Shown here piece by piece: positions 1-8,452 of a DNA stretch of 26,343 nt; positions within the stretch are counted from its first letter, which is position 1; every line of letters starts with the position of its first letter. The translations under genes and the position numbers were made by a program. The stretch spans positions 1-26,343 of the forward strand of contig JAJJLU010003871.1 in the NCBI GenBank assembly GCA_023807065.1, written 5' to 3'. The DNA comes from Isotricha intestinalis. Lineage: Eukaryota; Ciliophora; Litostomatea; Vestibuliferida; Isotrichidae. The notes under the pieces were generated by a model. The model had not been told where the DNA came from. It saw nothing but the letters and a program-made list of their open reading frames with translations, and ran no database searches.

Positions 1-1
1 T

Positions 2-3000
2 GGAAGTCAATTTGAAAAAGATTTAAAAAGTGAAGAATATACAGCTTCACTTTTACAAAAAATACAAGGAGCAATGAGAAATGGAGATATTATAGTAATG
101 AATAATTTAGAACCTATTTATCCATCATTATATGATTTATTCAATCAAACTTTTATAGAAATTTGTAAAAAAAAATATGCTAGGATTACTATTGGTTCTT
201 CTACTGATTCTTTATTTGAAGTTGATGAAGATTTTAAAAGTATTATTTTAGTTGATAATAAAAAATTAGAGCAACAAGATAAACCATTTTTAAATAGATT
301 TGAAAAACAAATTTTTTCTTTTAAAGATTTATTAACTGAAGATGAGAATAATTTTGCAAAAGGAATTTATGATATATTAAAAACAGCAATAGAACCATTT
401 AATAAATCTATTAAATCAACAATTAATATAAATTCTCATTTAATTAATTTTAATTTAGAAGAAATAAGAGGAATTATTTATGATAATAAAGGAAAAAGTA
501 ATGAAGAGATTAAAAATATTATTCTAGAAAAAATTAGTTTTACTTTTTCAGAAGATGTTATGATTAATATGAATTATTCTTCTTTTCATTCTAAATATAT
601 AGAAGAATTTAACCATATTATTGAATATTATAATATTAAACCAAATAATTTTGATGAATTTTTTGAAAGATTAAACTTAAATAAAAGAAAAGATATTAAT
701 AATCAAATTAAAAATCATAAAAATATTATTTTTACTTTTTCTCAAATTTTTGAAGGAATTGAAAGAGAAGAAATTTCTTTAAGAATAATTGATAGAACAG
801 ATTATGAAAAAGCAATATTAGATTTTATTGAAAAATTTTTCAGATCAGAAAAAAAGAAAGTTATGGTTATTCAAATGAAACAAGAATTTTGTCATCATTT
901 AAATCATATTCTAAATTTAATAGATAATTATATTACTGATAATGATATTGATTTAAATAATGAAAAAGAATCAAAATATATTACTTTTATTATTCATTTA
1001 AACAGAGACATTTCAAAAAATAAAAATAAAGAAAATGATAATATGATTATTTCTCATTTGTCCCCTTATAATCAAATATTTATTGATAATTTAAAAGGAG
1101 AAAATATTAAAATTACTCGATTTTATAATTTAGATAATAAAATGTTATTTAATACTTTAGAAAAAATAGAAGAATCACAATCAATAAAATTCTTTAATAA
1201 AGATTTAGAATTTCAAAATATTATTTATCAAGGTTTCATGAGATTTTCTTATAATTTTTTGAATAAAGCTCCTAAAATTTTAATATTAAAAGATGAAATT
1301 AAAATTGAAGAATTAACAACTAAAAATTATCAACAATCAGCAACAATTAGTTTTATAAATGAAAGAAAAGAATTTATGACAATAATTCAAGAAAAAATAG
1401 TAGAAGTAATTTGTAATAAGGAAATGAAAAATATTATTTTAGAAATATTAAAAGAATCAAAATCTAATCAAAAAGGAATTGATTTTATTTCTGATATAAA
1501 AGAATATATGAGAGACTTATTATTAAACTATTTTATTAAATTTATATATAAATCTGAAAATGATGGAACTTTACCTTCAATATTATTTAATTCAAATAAA
1601 TCAGAAAGAGTAAAAGAATATTATGAAAATTATATTAAAAATTTAGTTTTTGAAAAAGAAGATCCTTCAATGGATATTAAAGGAAATACCATAAATGTTA
1701 TTTTTGGATTAGATATTCCTTTAATTTATCCTAATTTATTCAATATGAAAATTTACGCTTCTACATTAAGTAAAAAATTTAAAAACATTGAATACACACA
1801 AAGATGGAAAAAAATTCTTAATGAAGATACTGAACAAAGAAATTTTACTATTTTAGAAATGCAAAAACAATTTGTTGAAAAAAATATATTTGAAAATTTA
1901 AAATACGGAAAAGAAATTGATAAAGAAGATATGGATATTTTTTATAATAATTTAATAACAATATTTATTTTTGATAATATGAAAGACACTAAAAATTATA
2001 ATGAAATACTTAAATTTATATTAGAATCAAAATTTGATAATAAAGAATTAGAAAGTTATAATAATACAGGAGAAGTAATATTATGGATTGAAACTTATAA
2101 ATATTTTATTATTGATATATTAAAAATTATAAATGAATTATTCCCAGAAAACATTGAAGAATTTAAAAATAAAGTTTTAGAAATGATAAACTTAAGAAAG
2201 CAAAATAATAAAGGAGATGAAAAGATTTTTGCTAATATGATTAAATTAGATGAACCCTTTTATTCTATAATTGAATTTTTCACTTCTTATGTTATTCATA
2301 AAAATGAATTATTTGAAGAAAAAATAGACTTTTTAGAATATTCATGTGATTTATTTATTCAATATATTGAAGAACTTTTTATTCCAAATAGATTAATTTT
2401 CTTATTGAAAAACTGTATTGATATTTATAAAATATTTGAAGAAAATAAAACTCAATTTAACAAATACATTAATGAAATAAATGATGAAATAAATAATTTA
2501 AGAAATAATGATATTGAAAAAATGAAAATTAATTGGAAAAATGAATTAGAAATATTAATTGATCATCATAATAAAATAGATTTTATAATTTCATTGTATA
2601 TTTCAAAATATAGACAAATAACAAATATTGAATATAGAAAATATTTAATTCAAATGATAATTGAAAATAATATTTTATTACCAAATTCTCAAAGATTTTT
2701 TTCAAGAGTATTTTTAAATAGATCAGCAGAAATTAATAAAAATATAATTAATGAAAATGAAAAATCATTTATTATATTTTATGAAACAATAGAAGATGAA
2801 GAAATTTTGAATTTATTAAATGATGCGGTTTTATATAAAAATGAAGAAACTATAAAAACAGAAAAAGAAAATAATAAATTTGTGATTTCTAATGAAAAAA
2901 GAAAAGTTTTAATTCAAATTCTTTTATATGTATTCCAATCAAAAATTAATATATCTGAAGATGAATTAAATGAATATTCTGGAATAATAAATAATATTTG

Positions 3001-5077
3001 TCTAAGCATTTATGATAATAATTTAGAAAAAATTAAAAAAAATAACTTAGATTTTATCATATATCCGAATTTAACAAGAATTTATTCTTCTTCCTTTTTA
3101 CAAATATTTATAAATAAATTATATAAAGAAATATTAAATGGAGTAAAAGATACAAAAAATTTAATTGACTTATTTTTACAATCTTTCCAGGAATTAGGAA
3201 ATGTTTGGAAATATGTTCGAATTTTAATGTTAAAAATTTTATATTATCTTTCAGGTAAAGATATAAATAAATTAAATCAAACATTAAAAACTGAAAAAAA
3301 TGCTTTGATAATTGATTTAAATAAATTTTTAGAAAATAAAAAAATTGAAGAGATTTTAAATACATATGACGTAGAAAAAGAAGAAGAAAATTATTATCCA
3401 ATGATTTTCCTTCCTAATTTAGTAAATATTTCAGAAATTAAAAATAAATTTATACTCCCTGAAAAAAAAGAAGAAGAAAAAGCAGAAATTGACACTTCAA
3501 AACAAATAATAAATAAATATTCCATCAATTATCCAATTTTATCAGTTTTTATGCGATATTATGATGATTTAATCAAAGAAAAAAGTTTCCATTATCAACT
3601 TAAAAATATATTAATATTAAATGATTTTGAAAATTCATTATTAAAGTATTTTAATGTAACAAAACGTTTAGATAGAAATCAGGCACATTCAATTTCATTA
3701 GAACAAGAAATAGAAAATTTAAATAGTAAAATATATATTCAAGATATTTATAATGTTTTTAAAAAAATATATAATGACCAATTTTCTAAATTTGAATATG
3801 AGATAAATGGAGAAATAAAAAAAATAAAAAAAATAGATTCAAAAACAGTGATTGAAGATATTTTAATGGATAATAAAAAAAATCAAAAAGGAAGACAAAT
3901 AACAGAAATATATAAAAAATTAATTAAATGTCAAAATGATTTAATTGATGAATTTATAAAAAGTCTTAATGAACATATGAAAATGTTACAATCAGAAAAT
4001 AATAATTTTGAAAATAAATTGAAAATTAAAGAAATAAATTATTTATTAAATGAATTAAGTCCTGAACATTCGATTAATGTTCAAAATGTTACTGAAAGAG
4101 AAATAATTAATTTAGAAAAAATAAATACAGAAACATTTAAAAATTTTAAAAGTTTAGTTTATGGTTTTTCAAAAAGAAAATGTTTTAATACTAATTTAAC
4201 ATTAAATTTCAATGAATATGATGAATATGAAATAAATTATGAATTATTAGAAAAATATTTAAGAAAAAATTTATTATATGGAAAAAGACGTTTTAATAAT
4301 AATTTAAAATTTATAAATTACAAATCAGAATATTCAGAAGAAAACTTTTCTTCAAATTTGAATGAATTAATATCAATATTTGGTTATGAAAAATTATCAA
4401 ATGAGATTAAAGAAAAAATAGAAAAGTATGATAATTTACCATCAATTTTAGTATCATTAGATCAATTAATATTTTATCTTAATCATAATACTTTTAACGA
4501 AAATTCAACAGTTTTTGAAATTTCAAATTCAGTTAAAAAAATTGCAAATTTAACAATAGATTTTAATAAATTAATAGAAGATAATAATTTTAAAATTAAA
4601 GAATTACCTGGATTATATGATTATTTAGAAGAAAAAATTTTCCCTGAAACAAAAGAATCTGCTAAAAATCAAGAATCTATGGAAGAATTAAATAAAGGAG
4701 AAATTTCTGGTATAATAAAAGATAAAATGGATAGAATTTTAGAAGATAATGAATTTATTCACAAAGATACTTTATTAAGAGCAATAAGGAAATTTACAAT
4801 TAAATATTTATTAAGCGAAGATTGTTCTATAATATCAGAAAAATTATTTGATTGTCTTCAAATAGATCAAGGTTTATGGATATATCAAAAAGAAGATAAT
4901 AATAATGCTATAAATCAAAGGGATAGAGATTTTACAAAAATTAAAAATTTATTTGTTAATCAATCTGATATTTTAGTTAAACATACTATTTTTTTTTATG
5001 AGAAATTAAATAATGAAGATAAATATAAGAAACCGGAAGACAAAGGAAATAATATTAATGATAAAAATTATGAATGA
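2..5077 (+). CDS. RNF213-like (mysterin) giant AAA+ protein, 5' end outside window
   Basis: The reading frame is open from base 2, with no stop before the ATG at 74, so that ATG is internal and the gene is cut by the window edge; 1691 residues are visible. The first 100 residues match the AAA+ part of RNF213/mysterin: GSQFEKD, then GDIIVMNNLEPIYPSLYDLF (from base 86), a conserved basic/beta stretch and PFLNRFEKQIFSF. A second family-like block (KYITFIIHLNRDIS, about 986-1020) and a later helical block (AHSISLEQEIENL, about 3680) follow. In animals RNF213 is a ubiquitin ligase with a dynein-like six-unit ATPase core, working in lipid droplets and pathogen defence. Here the region after the ATPase has only scattered cysteines: no CxxC pair, no RING and no RZ-type zinc finger. 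Walker motifs would lie upstream of the window. The gene ends in TGA, with TAA six codons later. Family call is firm; ligase activity is not supported. Confidence 0.82.
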   Translation, partial: GSQFEKDLKSEEYTASLLQKIQGAMRNGDIIVMNNLEPIYPSLYDLFNQTFIEICKKKYARITIGSSTDSLFEVDEDFKSIILVDNKKLEQQDKPFLNRFEKQIFSFKDLLTEDENNFAKGIYDILKTAIEPFNKSIKSTININSHLINFNLEEIRGIIYDNKGKSNEEIKNIILEKISFTFSEDVMINMNYSSFHSKYIEEFNHIIEYYNIKPNNFDEFFERLNLNKRKDINNQIKNHKNIIFTFSQIFEGIEREEISLRIIDRTDYEKAILDFIEKFFRSEKKKVMVIQMKQEFCHHLNHILNLIDNYITDNDIDLNNEKESKYITFIIHLNRDISKNKNKENDNMIISHLSPYNQIFIDNLKGENIKITRFYNLDNKMLFNTLEKIEESQSIKFFNKDLEFQNIIYQGFMRFSYNFLNKAPKILILKDEIKIEELTTKNYQQSATISFINERKEFMTIIQEKIVEVICNKEMKNIILEILKESKSNQKGIDFISDIKEYMRDLLLNYFIKFIYKSENDGTLPSILFNSNKSERVKEYYENYIKNLVFEKEDPSMDIKGNTINVIFGLDIPLIYPNLFNMKIYASTLSKKFKNIEYTQRWKKILNEDTEQRNFTILEMQKQFVEKNIFENLKYGKEIDKEDMDIFYNNLITIFIFDNMKDTKNYNEILKFILESKFDNKELESYNNTGEVILWIETYKYFIIDILKIINELFPENIEEFKNKVLEMINLRKQNNKGDEKIFANMIKLDEPFYSIIEFFTSYVIHKNELFEEKIDFLEYSCDLFIQYIEELFIPNRLIFLLKNCIDIYKIFEENKTQFNKYINEINDEINNLRNNDIEKMKINWKNELEILIDHHNKIDFIISLYISKYRQITNIEYRKYLIQMIIENNILLPNSQRFFSRVFLNRSAEINKNIINENEKSFIIFYETIEDEEILNLLNDAVLYKNEETIKTEKENNKFVISNEKRKVLIQILLYVFQSKINISEDELNEYSGIINNICLSIYDNNLEKIKKNNLDFIIYPNLTRIYSSSFLQIFINKLYKEILNGVKDTKNLIDLFLQSFQELGNVWKYVRILMLKILYYLSGKDINKLNQTLKTEKNALIIDLNKFLENKKIEEILNTYDVEKEEENYYPMIFLPNLVNISEIKNKFILPEKKEEEKAEIDTSKQIINKYSINYPILSVFMRYYDDLIKEKSFHYQLKNILILNDFENSLLKYFNVTKRLDRNQAHSISLEQEIENLNSKIYIQDIYNVFKKIYNDQFSKFEYEINGEIKKIKKIDSKTVIEDILMDNKKNQKGRQITEIYKKLIKCQNDLIDEFIKSLNEHMKMLQSENNNFENKLKIKEINYLLNELSPEHSINVQNVTEREIINLEKINTETFKNFKSLVYGFSKRKCFNTNLTLNFNEYDEYEINYELLEKYLRKNLLYGKRRFNNNLKFINYKSEYSEENFSSNLNELISIFGYEKLSNEIKEKIEKYDNLPSILVSLDQLIFYLNHNTFNENSTVFEISNSVKKIANLTIDFNKLIEDNNFKIKELPGLYDYLEEKIFPETKESAKNQESMEELNKGEISGIIKDKMDRILEDNEFIHKDTLLRAIRKFTIKYLLSEDCSIISEKLFDCLQIDQGLWIYQKEDNNNAINQRDRDFTKIKNLFVNQSDILVKHTIFFYEKLNNEDKYKKPEDKGNNINDKNYE

Positions 5078-5200
5078 TGTTCATATAAAATTTAAATATT
5101 TAATTTAAAGTTATTATTATGATATATTTATTCTTTTTTAATAATGTTTTTTTATATTTATCATATAAATTTGTATGTTTCTAAAATTATATTTAACTTA

Positions 5201-6541
5201 TTAAAATTTATCATATTCAAATTCATTTAAATTAAACATATTATTTTTTCTTCTATTTTTTCGATGAAAAATAAAAATAGAGTAAAATAAAACTAAAATT
5301 AGAAACATAACAAAAAACAAAGAATAGAATTTATTATTAGTTATATTTTCTTTTTTAGGATAAGTTTTTTTATCATCTTTTTTTTCTTTATCTTTAATTT
5401 TATCATCTTTATCATCATCATCTTTATAATCAATTTTAAAATCATAAAAACCCATAGTGTTTTTATCTTTATCAAAAATAAAATCATATTTTTTGAGTAA
5501 AGGCAATCCAACATAAATATTACCATGAGGTAATATTGTATCAAATAAAATTAATAAATATTTTTTCCCATTATATACTTTAATTATATCATTATAATCT
5601 AAAGTAAAAGTAACATTATTGGTGGCTCTTTTAAAATTTAAAGAAGCAAATTCAAGATTTACATCCTCATCACAATAAAAATAATAATAATGATTAAAAT
5701 GATTTTCATAGCATTTTTTGTGGATTATTAACCAAGAAAAAAATCTTGACTGTATTTCATTTTTAAGATTATAATTCATAATAATAACCCCAATATCTGG
5801 TCTAATATAAACAGTTTTTAAATTTGTAAAAAAATCATTAAAATATATTGTAAAATAACTCCAACCCCAAAAAAATTGATGACCAATAGATGGAATTAAT
5901 AATGCAGAATGATATAAATTATCTGAATAATTTTCATATATGTTTTTACCAAATATTACTCTTCCATCATTATCATTTTTATTAAATATTAATGTAAATA
6001 TATAATTTTCTGCTAGTTTATTTTGTTTAAATAAATATATTAAACTTCCTTCTTTAAAGTCTTTTATTATATCATCATTTCCTAATCCAAATGAACCTGA
6101 ACAATTTAAATTTGTTTTTTTATTATTATTTGTCACCAAAATAAAGTTTAAAGTAATTTCTTTTGTTTCATCATTTAATTTCATAATATCTGAAGTATTA
6201 TAACCTTTTTCAAAGGAACTTGCTCCAAAAACAATAGATTCATTACTATATTCTTTATATGATGATGATTTATTTTTATAATACTTTTCTTTTGAATTTA
6301 TTTGAGGTAAATCTGGATTTAAAACATATGAAAAATAAGAATTGAAATCTAGACAAAAACTTAAATTTTGATAAGGATTTCCTAATTTAATATTTGTAGT
6401 CATATCATTATATAATATTTTGTTCATAAATTGATTAGGTAATAAGTTATCTTCTATATTAGATAGTGAACTTTTAAAAGGAATAATTAAGTATTCATAA
6501 GATAAATTGATTAAATATAACAATAATATTTTCAATTTCAT
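5201..6541 (-). CDS. Membrane-anchored pepsin-like protein, altered catalytic motifs (paralogue 1)
   Basis: 446 residues. A signal peptide (MKLKILLLYLINLSYEY) leads into a pepsin-fold ectodomain: MTTNIKLGNPYQNLSFCLDF (47-66) is the strand carrying the first catalytic Asp; SGSFGLGN (148-155) matches the family's DGILGLG; RPDIG (247-251) is at the second-Asp position; C277 and C290 probably form the late pepsin disulfide; YVGLPLLKKYDFIFD (343-357) matches the C-terminal ILGDVFLR...FD block. Both aspartates (D65, D249) are present but the DTG triads read DFN and DIG. After an Asp/Lys-rich linker (about 371-396) comes a transmembrane helix (about 404-425) and a short basic tail, so it is a type I membrane protein on the surface or in endosomes/lysosomes. 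It lies 121 bp downstream of its paralogue in the same direction, a tandem duplicate. Ends in TAA. Activity is doubtful; it could be a binding receptor. Confidence 0.8.
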   Translation of the reverse strand: MKLKILLLYLINLSYEYLIIPFKSSLSNIEDNLLPNQFMNKILYNDMTTNIKLGNPYQNLSFCLDFNSYFSYVLNPDLPQINSKEKYYKNKSSSYKEYSNESIVFGASSFEKGYNTSDIMKLNDETKEITLNFILVTNNNKKTNLNCSGSFGLGNDDIIKDFKEGSLIYLFKQNKLAENYIFTLIFNKNDNDGRVIFGKNIYENYSDNLYHSALLIPSIGHQFFWGWSYFTIYFNDFFTNLKTVYIRPDIGVIIMNYNLKNEIQSRFFSWLIIHKKCYENHFNHYYYFYCDEDVNLEFASLNFKRATNNVTFTLDYNDIIKVYNGKKYLLILFDTILPHGNIYVGLPLLKKYDFIFDKDKNTMGFYDFKIDYKDDDDKDDKIKDKEKKDDKKTYPKKENITNNKFYSLFFVMFLILVLFYSIFIFHRKNRRKNNMFNLNEFEYDKF

Positions 6542-6662
6542 TTTGTTTGTAGTTTTATTATATAATACTTATTTTATATATTTGACTAAATAATTTAATA
6601 AATTTTTAAAAAATTACAACTCAAAATAATTTAATTTTTTTTATTTATTAAATTAAACAATT

Positions 6663-7952
6663 TTAAATTTCCCTCATTTCTTCATATTCACATTTTTCTT
6701 GATTTTTCCCTTTCTTTCTCTTTAAATTTATATAAAAGTAAACACCAAAATAAATAAATATAAAAGCTAGAATTAAAGGATAAATTTTTTTCAAATTATT
6801 TTTTTTAATATCATCCTCAGAATCAATTTTAAAATTATAAAATCCCATTATTTTTGTATCTTGTTGAAACATAAAATCATATTTTTTAAGTAGAGGCAGT
6901 CCAACAAAGAAACTAGTAGTAGAAACTAATTTGTTAAATAATATTAACAAATACCTTTTCCCATTATAAACTTTAGTTAAATCATTAGACTCTAAAGTAA
7001 AGGTGATATTTCCATTTGATCTCTTAAAATCAAAATGAATGAATTCTAAGCTGACATCTTCATTACAATAAAAGAAATAATATTTATTATCAAAACATTC
7101 TTCAAAACATTTTCCTTCTCTAATTTTTAGTTCAAAAAAGATGTTAAATAATTTTGTTCTATAATTATAAGCCATAATAGCAACTCCAATTTCAGGTCTA
7201 ATATATACTGAAGCAATATCAAGATATTTACCATTATAATAAACATTAAAATAATTCCATGACCAAATTGCATTAAACACACTTTGAATTTTAGCATGCG
7301 CAAAACGAAATGAATCATTTGGATATTGTTCATATATATTTTTACCAATTATTATATTTCCGTTATTGTTTTTTTTATTAAATTTTAATATTAATATATA
7401 TCTATCAATTATGTTATTTCTCTTTAATAAATGTAATATATTGTTCTTTTGAAATTTAGGAGTTCCATTATCTAAAATTCCTAATCCTATTGAACCTGAA
7501 AAATTTATATTTGTTTGAAAATTCGGATCAGTCACTAATACAAAATGTAAAGGAAATTTCTTTGATTCTTCTGTTAATTGAACTATATCCGAAGAATTAT
7601 ATCCTCTTTCAAAAGAACATTTTTGGAAAAAAATTGTTTCATTTTCTTTATTATATTGTAAATATGATGATGATTTATTTTTTTCATATTTATCTTTATT
7701 AATTATATTTTCTTTGGTTAAATTTAAGTCTAAAATATATGAGTGGTAAGAATGAAAGTCTATAAAAAAATTTAAATTTTGATTTGGAGTTCCTATTTTA
7801 ATGTTTGTTGTCATAAAGTTATTAAACATTTTTTTAGCAAATTGAGTTGGGGATAAATTATCTTCTATATTTGAAAGAGAACTATTAAATGGAATTACTA
7901 TATATTCAGAAGATATTTCAATTAATATTAAGAATAGGATATTTAATTTCAT
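6663..7952 (-). CDS. Membrane-anchored pepsin-like protein, altered catalytic motifs (paralogue 2)
   Basis: 429 residues, colinear with the 5201-6541 gene from signal peptide (MKLNILFLILIEISSEY) to tail. MTTNIKIGTPNQNLNFFIDF (47-66) holds D65, where the triad reads DFH rather than DTG. SGSIGLGI (152-159) is the pepsin GLG turn. RPEIG (252-256) puts Glu at the second catalytic Asp. C282, C286 and C296 occupy the late disulfide region, with one Cys more than the paralogue. FVGLPLLKKYDFMF (349-362) is the C-terminal block, followed by a membrane span (about 390-409) and a basic/acidic tail. The linker is shorter than in paralogue 1 and lacks its Asp run. Loss of the second catalytic Asp makes proteolysis unlikely, so this is probably a pseudoprotease with a surface binding role (inference). 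Its start faces the CDPK gene across a 500-bp divergent promoter region. Ends in TAA. Confidence 0.8.
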   Translation of the reverse strand: MKLNILFLILIEISSEYIVIPFNSSLSNIEDNLSPTQFAKKMFNNFMTTNIKIGTPNQNLNFFIDFHSYHSYILDLNLTKENIINKDKYEKNKSSSYLQYNKENETIFFQKCSFERGYNSSDIVQLTEESKKFPLHFVLVTDPNFQTNINFSGSIGLGILDNGTPKFQKNNILHLLKRNNIIDRYILILKFNKKNNNGNIIIGKNIYEQYPNDSFRFAHAKIQSVFNAIWSWNYFNVYYNGKYLDIASVYIRPEIGVAIMAYNYRTKLFNIFFELKIREGKCFEECFDNKYYFFYCNEDVSLEFIHFDFKRSNGNITFTLESNDLTKVYNGKRYLLILFNKLVSTTSFFVGLPLLKKYDFMFQQDTKIMGFYNFKIDSEDDIKKNNLKKIYPLILAFIFIYFGVYFYINLKRKKGKNQEKCEYEEMREI

Positions 7953-8452
7953 TTTTTTAATTTTTATTAGTTAAATATTATTGTAAATATATAATTTTTA
8001 GTAAATTTATTTTATTCATTAAATATATTAAAATATTTTGTGTTAATTTTGTTGATTCATTATTATTTTTTTTATCTCTATAATAAAATTTCAAGAAAAA
8101 AAATTTAAATTTAATGTATCTAAAATTTATAGCTTAAATTTAAATCATTTATTTAATTGGAAATCATTTTTATATTATTTTAAAAATAGTTATAAAGAAA
8201 AGAGTTTAACTTTTATATATAGTTTATTAGTTTACAATATATTGTAAACTTAAAAAATTTAATAATTATTAATTATTTTATTTAATATTTTCAATGAATT
8301 TTCCCCAAAAAAGATTATTCAATCATTGTGAACAAAATTAAAAATTAATAAATTTATTGATCCAAATGACAATAAAAATTTAATAATTGCTTTTATTCAT
8401 TTTTATTATAAAAGTCTAAAATATTAAAAAAATAAATAATATATTAAATAAT
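7953..8452. promoter_or_regulatory. Divergent intergenic region between pepsin-like and CDPK genes
   Basis: The region separates two gene starts, so it must hold both promoters. The clear structure is a perfect 22-bp palindrome at 8229-8250. A 31-codon open stretch without ATG lies at 8332-8427 (+), preceded by TGA; it includes the residues FIDPNDNKNLIIAFIHFYY and may be a gene remnant or chance. No further gene is seen. Confidence 0.4.
8229..8250. repeat. Perfect 22-bp palindrome
   Basis: AGTTTACAATA is followed directly by its reverse complement TATTGTAAACT. It lies about 200 bp upstream of the CDPK start and 277 bp from the start of the divergent pepsin-like gene. It contains more G/C than its surroundings. 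It could be a dimeric transcription factor site or a cruciform; function is not shown by the sequence. Confidence 0.75.

Noticed and set aside
5341..5544. 67-codon frame overlapping the pepsin-like gene
   Set aside because: Overlaps a convincing homologous gene in another frame and consists of Ile/Lys/Met low complexity.
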